From NCBI GenBank assembly GCA_036558745.1, contig DATBEZ010000006.1:6380-70379 (forward strand): a stretch of DNA of 64,000 nucleotides, given 5' to 3'. The DNA is from JAMXLJ01 sp036558745 (GTDB lineage Bacteria > Actinomycetota > Acidimicrobiia > IMCC26256 > JAMXLJ01). Numbering within the stretch: position 1 is the stretch's first letter; each line of letters begins with the position of its first letter. Positions 25,095-32,916 of the stretch are shown piece by piece. Both the position numbers and the translations under genes were made by a program. Below the pieces are notes generated by a model, which saw only the letters and a list, made by a program, of their open reading frames with translations, searched no databases and was not told the origin of the DNA.

Positions 25095-25522
25095 TCGACA
25101 TCCTCCTTCGTGCTCTCGACGGCCTCGGTCGGGACCGGCGGCGTCGCGCGTGCGACCTCGGCCCGCCCCATCGCCGCGGCGATCCCGGCCGCCAGCAGAT
25201 ATGCGACTCCGACGATCAACGCCGCGACCCAAACCGGTGTCGCGACCGCGATCGCCGCGATCACGCACGCGGTCAGACACCCGACCGCGAACAGCGCGAG
25301 CACACCGGCCGCGCCGAAGATGCCGGCGCCCAAGCCCGCGCGCTTCCCCTTCTCGGTCATCTCCGCCTTTGCCAGCGCGAGCTCGTCGTGCATGAGCGCG
25401 CTGATCTGACGCACGAGATCGCTCGTCAGCTCGGCGGTGCTCTTGTCGGGCGCCGCCGTGCTGTTCGTCGCGTCGGCCTGCCCGCCAGCCGTCGCGTCGT
25501 GACGGATGTCCGCGGTCGCCAT
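25058..25522 (-). CDS. Phage-holin-family/DUF1469-like membrane protein
   Basis: 154 residues, ATG at 25522 with GGGAGG upstream. The N-terminus is a disordered Ala/Thr stretch. LTSDLVRQISALMHDELALA and KAEMTEKGKRAGLGAGIFGA lead into two membrane segments (ALFAVGCLTACVIAAIAVAT and WVAALIVGVAYLLAAGIAAA). This is the ACT holin superfamily III pattern, which in actinobacteria is mostly chromosomal and not a phage lysis gene. Its conserved neighbours are DUF3618 and DUF4235, as here. The role is probably in envelope homeostasis; unproven. Confidence 0.88.
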   Translation of the reverse strand: MATADIRHDATAGGQADATNSTAAPDKSTAELTSDLVRQISALMHDELALAKAEMTEKGKRAGLGAGIFGAAGVLALFAVGCLTACVIAAIAVATPVWVAALIVGVAYLLAAGIAAAMGRAEVARATPPVPTEAVESTKEDVEWIKTHATSTTR

Positions 25523-25678
25523 GTTCACCTCCCGGCACTCGGTCCGACAGAGCCCGTGCCGCACCAGCGGCCTCCCGAACCGGATACCCGAATCGGCGGA
25601 GCAGGAAACGACGGCGCCACGTGACCAGCCACGCCACGCGTTGACCGAAACGTGCGGCGGCGAGGCCACTCGCACGCG

Positions 25679-27217
25679 TCAGGGAGCGAACGCGCGGCAG
25701 TCGTTCCAGTTGCAGCCGATGAGCATCCCGTCGACCCAGACGGGCGTCGCGAAGCCCGCCCAGTTGCTGGCGTCGTTCAGCTCGCGCAGCCGGCGGCCGT
25801 TCGTGGCGTCGGTGAGCACCAGGGTGTTGAACGTGTCGGTCCAGTCCATCGTCTGGCAGGCGATGATCGTCGCCTTGCCGTTCGTGGAGCACGCCGCGAG
25901 CAGCGGGCTCGGCAGCGCGCTCTCCCACGGCGGCTTCGGTGTCGCGCCGAGGGCCAAACCCGTCGCGGGGTCGAGCGCGCGCAGCGATGCCGCCGCGGCG
26001 GTTCCGCCGGACGACGTCCAGTGGGGCCACGAGTATCCCGACGGCGACGACACGGTGGAGACGCTCCACGTCGCGCCGAGGCTGGTCACGTTGGCGGCGA
26101 CGTAGAGCCGGCCGTTCGCGAACGTCGCGGCCGGGAGGCAACCGTGCTGTCCGGCGGACGTGCCCGCCTGGACCTGTACCTCCCAGACCGGTCGCATGGT
26201 GTCGCGGCGCAGTGCGTAGAAGTTGCCGTCCTTGTTGCACGCTCCGACCATGGGGACGGAGCTTCCACCGATCGTCGCGGTGAACAGCGTCGGCGTCGAG
26301 CCCCAGTCGGGGTCGACGATCGACTGCGGCTGCGGCACCGCGAACTTCCCGACCGTGGCCAAGGTGTGCGCGTCGAGCTTCAGCAACGAGTACTGGTCGA
26401 ACGCGTCGTCGTCGCGGGGCGGGTGCGCGCTGTCGGTGTCGCCATAGGTGCTGCCGGTCGTGACGTACACGTACTGGCCGTCGGTGACCGGAGAGGTCCA
26501 GATCGCGGCGCCGGCGTACAGGTTCGACGGCGGTGGTGGACCGACGCCGCTCGTGTCCGTCGTATACGTGCGGGTGGCGGCGTTCGGGTCGGTCGTCGCC
26601 GGCAGCGTGTGGTGGACGGCGACGAGCGCACCGGTGCGGACGTCGAACGCGAGCAGCCCGCTCGGCACGAACGGCTTGTCGCAGTCGGAGCTGACGCCCA
26701 CGTACACGAGGCCGTTCGCGACGAGCGGAGTCGCCCACGAGTAGTAGTCGTCCTGGTTGTCGTTCGGGATCGCGTAGACCGTCGACTGCCACAGGACGTT
26801 GCCGGTCCCGCCGTCGAGCTCCTGCAGGGTTCCCTGCGGCGTGTACAGGAGAACTCGCGGGTTGCCCGACGCGTCGTCGGTGACCGTCGGTGACGACACG
26901 AAGCCCTGTGGCGAGCCGCAGTAGTGCTCCGTCTTCAGCCCGTACGCCCGTGACCACCTCACGACCGGCGCGCCGCCGCTGATCGTACGCATGTCGAGCG
27001 CGTACAACGTCCCGTTCCCGGCCGCGAGGAACATCGTGCCGCCGCGCGTGACGGGCGTGGCGTAGATCGAGTAGCCCGGGTGGAAGCCCCACAGCTTGTG
27101 CAGGCTCGCGACCTGCGAGGCGTCTGGCCCGGGATCGGGCGCGACGCCGGTGCCGCTGACGTTGCCGTGGAAGAACGTCCAGTCACAGCCGCTCAGCGCG
27201 AGCACCGCCGCAGTCAC
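25679..27217 (-). CDS. PQQ-binding-like beta-propeller lipoprotein
   Basis: About 512 residues. A lipobox-like LALSGC is followed by a repeat-built beta-propeller (LWGFHPGYSIYATPVTRGGT, LYALDMRTI, VLWQSTVYAIPNDNQDDYYS, WATPLVANGLVYVGVSSDCD, AAIWTSPVTDGQYVYVTTGS, GFATPVWVDGMLIGC) like PQQ-type dehydrogenases and BamB-like proteins. No quinoprotein catalytic site is obvious. From the GTG at 27217 the signal peptide lacks its basic part. An open stretch upstream (HIRRARWRAVVAV) would supply it, but I find no ATG, GTG or TTG there, so the true start is uncertain. Exported; function unknown. Confidence 0.8.
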   Translation of the reverse strand: MTAAVLALSGCDWTFFHGNVSGTGVAPDPGPDASQVASLHKLWGFHPGYSIYATPVTRGGTMFLAAGNGTLYALDMRTISGGAPVVRWSRAYGLKTEHYCGSPQGFVSSPTVTDDASGNPRVLLYTPQGTLQELDGGTGNVLWQSTVYAIPNDNQDDYYSWATPLVANGLVYVGVSSDCDKPFVPSGLLAFDVRTGALVAVHHTLPATTDPNAATRTYTTDTSGVGPPPPSNLYAGAAIWTSPVTDGQYVYVTTGSTYGDTDSAHPPRDDDAFDQYSLLKLDAHTLATVGKFAVPQPQSIVDPDWGSTPTLFTATIGGSSVPMVGACNKDGNFYALRRDTMRPVWEVQVQAGTSAGQHGCLPAATFANGRLYVAANVTSLGATWSVSTVSSPSGYSWPHWTSSGGTAAAASLRALDPATGLALGATPKPPWESALPSPLLAACSTNGKATIIACQTMDWTDTFNTLVLTDATNGRRLRELNDASNWAGFATPVWVDGMLIGCNWNDCRAFAP

Positions 27218-27381
27218 GGCGACGACCGCGCGCCAGCGCGCGCGTCGGATGTGTGTGGTCGTAGATCCGTCCAGGAGGTGACCCCCCGCCGCGAGGACGG
27301 TGTGATGCGCGGCAGTGTGTCAGACGATGGTGGTCGGTTCATGAACCTCGCGCGCCCCGTGTGCAGCGCGACGCGCCACGC

Positions 27382-28218
27382 TCAGGGCAGGAGGCCGCGG
27401 AGCGCGTCCGCGCCGTAGACCGGTTCCGCGAACGGGGTGTAGTCGGGTCCGCGACGCAGCGCGTGACCGCCGTCCACTCCGAGGAGCTGACCCGTCACCC
27501 ACGACGATTCCGGGCCCGCGAGGTAGCGGACCGCGTTGGCAATGTCGTCGGGGGTGCCGACGCGTCGGAGCGGCATCTGGTCGAGGTAGTCGTCGAGCAC
27601 CGGCCCGCCCATCGTGATGCCGGCGACCATCTCGGTGTCGACGAGCCCGGGGAGGACCGCGTTCACACGCACACGCGACGCGCCGAGCTCGTCGGCAGCG
27701 ACACGCACGAGCATGTCGATGCCGGCCTTGCCCACGCAGTACGCGCCCAGGTAGCGGTGCGTGACCGGCCCGGCGATGGAGGAGATCGCGACGAAGGACC
27801 CTCCCCCGCCTCGCGCCATCACCGGCGCGGTGTGCTTGAGGGTCAGGAACGTCCCGGTGACGTTGACATCGACGGTCGCGCGGAACGCCTCGACGTCTGC
27901 AAGGACGAGCGGCCCCATGTGCTGGGACCCTCCGGCGCACGCGACGACGACGTTGAGCCCGCCCGTGATCGCGGTCGAGCGCTCAGCCGCCGCGCGCACC
28001 TGCTCCTCGTCGGTGACGTCGGCCCCGACGCGCTGCACGACCGCGCCCGAGGCGGCGACCTCTTCGATTGCTGCGGCACCGGCGCTCAGACGGTCCTCGC
28101 TGCGTCCGCAGATCGTGACCGACGCGCCGTCGGCCGCGAGGCGCTTCGCCGCCGCGAGCCCGATACCGCTGCCGCCTCCCGTGACCAGCGCCGCGTACCC
28201 CGCCAGGCTTCCCATCAT
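27382..28218 (-). CDS. Short-chain dehydrogenase/reductase
   Basis: 278 residues from the ATG at 28218 (another ATG follows directly, and a GTG lies at 28224). Motifs: LVTGGGSGIGLAAAKRLAAD, DVT in the adenine site, VVACAGGSQHMGP in place of NNAG, FVAISSIAGP, the catalytic YCVGKAGIDM, and VNAVLPGLVDTEMV. The C-terminus is extended past the usual VDGGH. It diverges from the Rv3520c-like LLM gene, with leader repeat A between them. Probably a hydroxyacyl-CoA or steroid dehydrogenase; substrate unknown. Confidence 0.9.
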   Translation of the reverse strand: MMGSLAGYAALVTGGGSGIGLAAAKRLAADGASVTICGRSEDRLSAGAAAIEEVAASGAVVQRVGADVTDEEQVRAAAERSTAITGGLNVVVACAGGSQHMGPLVLADVEAFRATVDVNVTGTFLTLKHTAPVMARGGGGSFVAISSIAGPVTHRYLGAYCVGKAGIDMLVRVAADELGASRVRVNAVLPGLVDTEMVAGITMGGPVLDDYLDQMPLRRVGTPDDIANAVRYLAGPESSWVTGQLLGVDGGHALRRGPDYTPFAEPVYGADALRGLLP

Positions 28219-28291
28219 GCGCACCTCGACCTCGAAATCCCAGCACCGAAGTGTGGTTGAATGCGCGCCCGGTCAACGCTGCGGTGACCGC

Positions 28292-28389
28292 AGCGAGGGA
28301 CGAGCGGAGGTCGCTCGCCGGCGAACGAACGACGCGGGCGGCGGTAGCCGAACCCCGGGGCCGTGCAGCGAGAGAGTGAGCGAGAAGAC
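28292..28389 (+). repeat. Leader repeat, copy A
   Basis: A roughly 100-base element ending exactly at the ATG of the next gene (CAGCGAGGGACGAGCGGAGG at the start, GAGTGAGCGAGAAGAC at the end). Shared with copies at 32737-32840 (minus), 35951-36050 and 56551-56652. The possible stem is CGGC/GCCG at 28339-28342 and 28360-28363. It lies in the 5' untranslated region or encodes an alternative N-terminus (SEREDM) from a GTG at 28363. Confidence 0.75.
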
Positions 28390-29421
28390 ATGAAACTGGG
28401 TTACCACATCGGGTATTGGGGTCGGCAACCGCCGCCGCACGCGCTCGAGACGATCCAGGAGGTCGAGCGTCTCGGCTTCGACTCGATCTGGACCGCGGAG
28501 TCGTGGGGTTCCGATGCGCTCACACCGCTCGCGTGGTGGGGCTCGCAGACCACGAAGCTGCGCCTCGGCACCGACCTCATCCAGATGTCGGCCCGGACGC
28601 CGACCGCGACCGCGATGGCCGCGATCACGATGGATCACCTCTCGGGCGGCCGCTTCGCGCTCGGCCTCGGTCTGTCGGGACCGCAGGTGGTCGAGGGCTG
28701 GTACGGACGTCCGTTCGCGAAGCCGCTCGCGCGCACACGTGAATACGTGTCGATCATCCGCAAGGTCCTCGCGCGCAACGATCGGGTCACCAACGACGGT
28801 CCGCAGTACCCACTGCCCTACACCGGCGAGGGCGCGCTCGGACTCGGCAAGCCGCTCAACGTGATGACGCACCCGTTGCGCGAGGACATCCCGATCATCA
28901 TCGGTGCGGAAGGGCCGAAGAACGTCGCCCTCGTCGCCGAGATCGCCGACGGCTGGTTCCCGATCTTCTACTCACCCCGTCACGAGCACCTGTACAGCGA
29001 TTCGCTCGACGAGGGCTTCGGGCGTCCCGGCGCGCGCCGCAGGCCCGACGAGTTCGAGGTCATGCCCACGGTCACCGTCGTGATCGACGACGACGTCGAG
29101 CGCGCCGCCGACGCGTTGCGTCCGATGCTCGCGCTGTACGTCGGCGGCATGGGTGCGCGCGAGATGAACTTCCACTACGACGTGTTCTGCCGGCTCGGCT
29201 ACGAGGCCGAGGCGAGCCGTATCCAGCAGTTGTTCCTCGACGGGCAGAAGGACGAGGCCATCGCGTCGGTGCCGACGAAGATGGTCGAGGAGATCTGCCT
29301 CATCGGGCCGAAGGAGAAGATCCGCGACGAGCTCGACGTCTGGAAGGAGTCGCGGGTGACGACGATGCTCCTGGGCGGATCGATCGAGACCCTCCGAACC
29401 ATGGCCGAGCTCACGCTCTGA
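28390..29421 (+). CDS. LLM-class F420-dependent oxidoreductase, Rv3520c-like
   Basis: 343 residues, ATG at 28390 directly after leader repeat A. It follows mycobacterial Rv3520c closely: MKLGYHIGYWGRQPPPHALE, WTAESWGSDALTPLAWWGSQ, LIQMSARTPTATAMAAITMD, HLSGGRFALGLGLSGPQVVE, GWYGRPFAKPLARTREYVSI, and EGPKNVALVAEIADGWFPIF. Luciferase-like F420 enzymes of this type sit beside cholesterol side-chain genes in mycobacteria (next to ltp3/ltp4 homologues). Here it has moved away from the ltp operon. The reaction is unknown; F420 use is inferred from the resemblance. Confidence 0.9.
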   Translation: MKLGYHIGYWGRQPPPHALETIQEVERLGFDSIWTAESWGSDALTPLAWWGSQTTKLRLGTDLIQMSARTPTATAMAAITMDHLSGGRFALGLGLSGPQVVEGWYGRPFAKPLARTREYVSIIRKVLARNDRVTNDGPQYPLPYTGEGALGLGKPLNVMTHPLREDIPIIIGAEGPKNVALVAEIADGWFPIFYSPRHEHLYSDSLDEGFGRPGARRRPDEFEVMPTVTVVIDDDVERAADALRPMLALYVGGMGAREMNFHYDVFCRLGYEAEASRIQQLFLDGQKDEAIASVPTKMVEEICLIGPKEKIRDELDVWKESRVTTMLLGGSIETLRTMAELTL

Positions 29422-29751
29422 GAGAATCGGTCGTCGCCGCGGCCACGCGCCGCCGTACGATCCAACGTGCGCACCGCGATCGCCGCCGGCCTCGAGGTCG
29501 AGGAGTGCCGGGAGGCGCCGGTCCCCGAGAGCGCCACCGTCTCGAACCCTGCGCACGCGGTCGTGCCCGACGCGGTGCGGGGCACGTTCGACGGCCTGCC
29601 GTTCATCCTTGCGTGGACCCTCGTGCGGCGCGAGACGGCCTGAGAGCACCCACGCCACCGAGCGTGGCCGGCGGCGCGTCGACCTTCGGTGCCCGCTTGC
29701 CCTCGAATCGCTCAGGGTACGGACCTGGCGCGCCGATCGAACGGGTCAGCG
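29422..29751. other. 330-base gap with a gene remnant
   Basis: Between the LLM gene and the lipoprotein gene there is no intact gene. It holds the methyltransferase-like fragment at 29467-29643. The remaining bases up to 29751 show no ribosome site beyond that of the next gene, no hairpin and no known operator. Confidence 0.6.
29467..29643 (+). pseudogene. C-terminal fragment resembling a SAM-dependent methyltransferase
   Basis: A 58-codon open stretch reading VRTAIAAGLEVEECREAPVP, ending GLPFILAWTLVRRETA and a stop. The pattern of an amphipathic helix, GLEVEE, then a beta-hairpin ending in LPFxLxW resembles the last two strands of class I methyltransferases. The SAM-binding part is absent upstream. 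Either a remnant or a chance resemblance; evidence is limited to this short stretch. Confidence 0.35.
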
Positions 29752-30528
29752 ATGAGAACCGGACGGGAGCTCTCGATCGCGGCCCACCGGCGGGCTCTGT
29801 GCGCGGCGGTGATGGCCGGCTTCTTGGTCTCGGTGGCCGCGGCATGCAACCGCTCGGCCGGCGCCGCGGCTCCGTTCTCGTCGGCGCGGATCACCCGGGA
29901 CGGCAGGGACGCGTTCACGGTGATCGATCAAACGGCCGGGGCGCGCGCGTCCACGCCGTCGGATCCGGGCAGCGCCTCCGTCACCGGACTGCGGACGAAC
30001 GTCGGTCAGAACTCGCGCTTCGTGTTCGGCAACACGTGGACGACGTCGCGCGACCAGCAGTCGTGCGCGACGGTCGCCTCTGACAGCGGCCCGATCGATC
30101 AGGAGGGGCTCGCGCTGCGGATCACGACCAGGTCCGACGGAAGCGCGCGGGCGGTCGTCTTCGGGAAGAACGTGTTTCTCGGCGTCACCGCCGCCTTCAA
30201 CGTGTACGGCATGGACGGCAGCAACGCGCGGACCCCCTTCGTCGAGCTCGGCTTCCACGACTACAGGAATCTCGACGGCGGCCGGATCCAGATCCGCGTC
30301 CCCTACACGATGTGCGCGCGCGTCGTCGGCAACGTCTTCACGGCGAAGGTATGGCATCCGGACCGGACGCGCGAGCCGGCCTGGAACGACCGCAACTCCG
30401 TCTTCTCGCTGACGCTCCCGGCCGCGTGGGTCGGCACCGGCTCCGCCGGCTACTACTTCGGCCACCTCCGCGCCGACGACACGATCACGTACACGAACAT
30501 GCGGTCGCTGACGGCGACGTTCGGCTGA
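29752..30528 (+). CDS. Putative secreted lipoprotein, unknown function
   Basis: 258 residues, ATG at 29752. A basic n-region (MRTGRELSIAAHRRAL) and hydrophobic core (CAAVMAGFLVSVAAAC) end in a lipobox-like VAAAC. The mature part has repeated beta-strand patterns (FVFGNTWTTSRDQQSCATVA, VFLGVTAAFNVYG, FVELGFHDYRNLDGGRIQIR) and ends with YYFGHLRADDTITYTNMRSL. I do not recognise the family; a beta-sandwich, carbohydrate-binding-like fold is possible. The stop is directly next to the stop of the convergent dehydrogenase gene (30529), leaving no spacer for a terminator. Confidence 0.7.
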   Translation: MRTGRELSIAAHRRALCAAVMAGFLVSVAAACNRSAGAAAPFSSARITRDGRDAFTVIDQTAGARASTPSDPGSASVTGLRTNVGQNSRFVFGNTWTTSRDQQSCATVASDSGPIDQEGLALRITTRSDGSARAVVFGKNVFLGVTAAFNVYGMDGSNARTPFVELGFHDYRNLDGGRIQIRVPYTMCARVVGNVFTAKVWHPDRTREPAWNDRNSVFSLTLPAAWVGTGSAGYYFGHLRADDTITYTNMRSLTATFG

Positions 30529-31707
30529 TCAGCGCGGTGCGCGGGGCAGGCCGAGGCCGGCCATGCCGATGATCTCTCGCTGCACCTCGTTCACGCCGCC
30601 GCCGAAGGTCCCGACCGGCGCATGCCGGTACGCGGCCTCGAGCTCGCCTCGCAGCACGGCACCCGGTGTGTCGCGCTTGAGGTAACCGGCGCTGCCGAGC
30701 ACCTCGAGCAGCAAGCGGCACGCCTCCACCCGCAGCTCGGTCCCGAACACCTTCATCGCGGACGCATCGGCCGGATTGAGCGCGCCCGTCGCGAGGCTGG
30801 TCGCGACGCGCCAGTTCGCGAGCTTCAGCACCTCGACCTTCGCGTGCACGCGAGCCAGCGTGAGCCGAACCCATTCCTGGTCGATGACGCGCGTTCCGTC
30901 GACCAGACGGGTGTCCTGGGCCCACCGGCGGACCTCCTGCAGATGACGGTCGGTCTGGCCCGCTGGTGCGAGCGCCACCCGCTCGTGATTGAGCTGGGTC
31001 GTGATCATCTTCCAGCCCTCGTTCTCGTTGCCGACGAGGTTCGACGCCGGCACACGCACGTCCTCGTAGTAGGTCGCGTTGGTGTGACCACCGCCGAGCA
31101 ACCAGATGGGCGAGTGCTTGAAGCCAACCAGTGACGTCGGGACGAGCAGGATCGAGATGCCCTTGTGCTTCGGGGCGTCCGGGTCGGTGCGGCACGCGAG
31201 CCAGATCCAGTCCGCATCGTGCGCGCCGGTCGTGAACACCTTGTTGCCGTTCACCACGTACTCGTCGCCGTCGCGCACCGCACGTGTCCGCAGCGACGCG
31301 AGGTCGGTTCCCGCTCCGGGCTCGCTGTAGCCGATGGCGAAGTGCAGCTCACCGGCGAGGATACGAGGGAGGAAGTAGGCCCTCTGCTCGTCGTTGCCGA
31401 AGCGCATGAGCGTCGGGCCGACCGTGTTGAGCGTGACCAGCGGGATCGGCGCACCGGCGCGCTGCGCCTCGTCGAAGAAGATGTACTGCTCGAGCGGGGA
31501 ACGGCCTTGACCGCCGTACTCCGTCGGCCAGCCGACGCCGAGCCAGCCGTCGACACCCATCTGCCGCACGACGTCGCGGTACGCGGGTCCCGCGGCCTCG
31601 GCACCCGAACCGAGGCGGGCCCGCCGCTCTGGAGTCATGAGCCCTTCGAAGTATCCGCGCAGCTCCTGCTGCAGCGCGCGTTGCTCGGCCGACAGCTCCA
31701 GCTCCAT
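30529..31707 (-). CDS. Acyl-CoA dehydrogenase, ChsE4/FadE26-like (second copy)
   Basis: 392 residues. Very close in layout to the gene at 17902 and to FadE26: RALQQELRGYFEGLMTPERR, GVDGWLGVGWPTEYGGQGRS, LVTLNTVGPTLMRFGNDEQR, IGYSEPGAGTDLASLRTRAV, THERVALAPAG-like NHERVALAPAGQTDRHLQEV, WVRLTLARVHAKVEVLKLAN, and TFGGGVNEVQREIIGMAGLG. The partner subunit gene follows it downstream at 31771, which on the minus strand is upstream by 63 bases. The pair probably forms an alpha2beta2 flavoenzyme for a branched or steroid acyl-CoA. Confidence 0.9.
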   Translation of the reverse strand: MELELSAEQRALQQELRGYFEGLMTPERRARLGSGAEAAGPAYRDVVRQMGVDGWLGVGWPTEYGGQGRSPLEQYIFFDEAQRAGAPIPLVTLNTVGPTLMRFGNDEQRAYFLPRILAGELHFAIGYSEPGAGTDLASLRTRAVRDGDEYVVNGNKVFTTGAHDADWIWLACRTDPDAPKHKGISILLVPTSLVGFKHSPIWLLGGGHTNATYYEDVRVPASNLVGNENEGWKMITTQLNHERVALAPAGQTDRHLQEVRRWAQDTRLVDGTRVIDQEWVRLTLARVHAKVEVLKLANWRVATSLATGALNPADASAMKVFGTELRVEACRLLLEVLGSAGYLKRDTPGAVLRGELEAAYRHAPVGTFGGGVNEVQREIIGMAGLGLPRAPR

Positions 31708-31770
31708 CGCGGCACGCTACGTCGACCGCTTCTCGCGCGGCAACATTCGGGCGCGGGCGCGTCGGCGTCG

Positions 31771-32736
31771 CTACAACGCGGCCGCGAGCGCCTCGGAGTG
31801 CTCCTCGACCGAGCCCAACACGGTGTCGAGCCACCAGGCACGCTTCAGGTAGAGGTGCGCGTCGACCTCCCACGTGAAGCCCATGCCTCCGTGCACCTGG
31901 ATCGCGGCCTTGCCGTTGCGCACCGCGGCGTCGCCCGCGGTCACCTTCGCCGCGTGGACCGCGCGCTCGGGATCGCCGACCGTCGGATCATCGAGGGTGA
32001 CACCTGCGGCGTAGACGGCCGCGCGCGCGACCTCGGCCCGGACGAGCATGTCCGCACAGAGGTGCTTCACGGCCTGGAACGAGCCGATCGGCCGGTCGAA
32101 CTGCTGACGTTCCTTCGCGTAGGCAACCGCGACGTCGGTCGTCGCCTCCGCGATCCCGAGCAGGAGCGCGGCCGCGAGCGCGGCGCCCTCCGTGCGCCAG
32201 CGCATCACGACGTCCACACCCGCGACCGCGTCACCGTCGGGCAGCGTGCCCTTGACGCGGTGGAGCGGTGTCAACGGATCGAGCGGCCGGTCGACGGGCG
32301 ACGCCTCGACCGACGACGGGTCGACGGCGCGGATCCCGCGCTCGCCGACCACCAGGAGAACATCCAACGTGTCGCGGTTCTCGATCAGAAGCGGGGTCCG
32401 GCGCTCGTCGACCACGCCGGCCACCCGTGACCCGTCGGCGGCGCCGTCGACCAGACCGGCCGCCAGATGGGTCCCGATCAGCGGACCGGGCACGAGCGCG
32501 CGCCCGAGCTCCTCGAAGACCAGCACCGCCGCGGCCATCCCGAGCCCCACACCACCATCGGCTTCGGGAAGACGCAGCGCGAACACGCCGGCGTCGGCGA
32601 GGTCCCGCCAGCCGTCACGGTCGAGCCCACCGGTGGCTTCGGTCGCGCGCACGCGCTCCATGGGGAACCGGCCCGCGCACAGGCTCCGCACACCGTCCTG
32701 CAGCGCCACCTCGTCGTCGGAGAGCTCGAAATCCAT
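31771..32736 (-). CDS. Acyl-CoA dehydrogenase, ChsE5-like small subunit (second copy)
   Basis: 321 residues, ATG at 32736 immediately after leader repeat D; a GTG at 32754 would add MSERKD. Motifs: MDFELSDDEVALQDGVRSLC, FALRLPEADGGVGLGMAAAV, TDVAVAYAKERQQFDRPIGS, FQAVKHLCADMLVRAEVARA, and AIQVHGGMGFTWEVDAHLYL. It is shorter than the other ChsE5-like protein and than full-length dehydrogenases, in line with a non-identical subunit that needs its FadE26-like partner, whose gene follows at 30529-31707. Confidence 0.88.
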   Translation of the reverse strand: MDFELSDDEVALQDGVRSLCAGRFPMERVRATEATGGLDRDGWRDLADAGVFALRLPEADGGVGLGMAAAVLVFEELGRALVPGPLIGTHLAAGLVDGAADGSRVAGVVDERRTPLLIENRDTLDVLLVVGERGIRAVDPSSVEASPVDRPLDPLTPLHRVKGTLPDGDAVAGVDVVMRWRTEGAALAAALLLGIAEATTDVAVAYAKERQQFDRPIGSFQAVKHLCADMLVRAEVARAAVYAAGVTLDDPTVGDPERAVHAAKVTAGDAAVRNGKAAIQVHGGMGFTWEVDAHLYLKRAWWLDTVLGSVEEHSEALAAAL

Positions 32737-32840
32737 GTCTTTTCGCTCGCTCACTTCCTGCAGGGCTCCGGTGTTCGCCCTGCTTCACAGTGTCGTTCGC
32801 TCGCTTACGAGCGCCTCCGCTCGTCCCTCGCTCCGGCGCC
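32737..32840 (-). repeat. Leader repeat, copy D
   Basis: Read on the minus strand it carries GGAGCGAGGGACGAGCGGAG, AGCGAGCGAACGAC, and ends GTGAGCGAGCGAAAAGAC directly before the ATG. A 7-bp stem GCAGGGC/GCCCTGC (32760-32766 with 32777-32783) with a 10-base loop is the best-formed hairpin of the four copies. Confidence 0.75.
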
Positions 32841-32857
32841 GCACGTCGTATCGCTGA

Positions 32858-32900
32858 GTTGGGACGCTGATGGGTCTCTCACGCCGGTGAGCGTCCCAAC
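32858..32900. terminator. Terminator-like hairpin with GTTGGGACG arms
   Basis: The arms GTTGGGACGCT (32858-32868) and AGCGTCCCAAC (32890-32900) pair perfectly over 11 bases, and the loop contains a further CTCAC/GTGAG stem. It sits just past the end of the dehydrogenase gene at 32917 (minus) and before leader repeat D. Two relatives with the same arm core are at 53245 and 58396. No U-tract follows. Confidence 0.6.
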
Positions 32901-32916
32901 CGAGCGGGGTTGGGGG

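Noticed and set aside
25058..25522. Holin-like gene taken as a sign of prophage
   Set aside because: No other phage gene, integrase or attachment site is nearby. This holin-like family is usually chromosomal next to DUF3618/DUF4235 in actinobacteria.
24780..27092. Long minus-strand frame joining DUF3618 to a long Arg-rich extension antisense/out of frame with the PQQ-like gene
   Set aside because: Only the last 104 codons match DUF3618; the rest is a shadow of the PQQ-like gene in another frame.
27336..27347. Palindrome GGTTCATGAACC upstream of the PQQ-like gene
   Set aside because: A single 12-base palindrome with no second copy and more than 100 bases from the start; not enough to call an operator.
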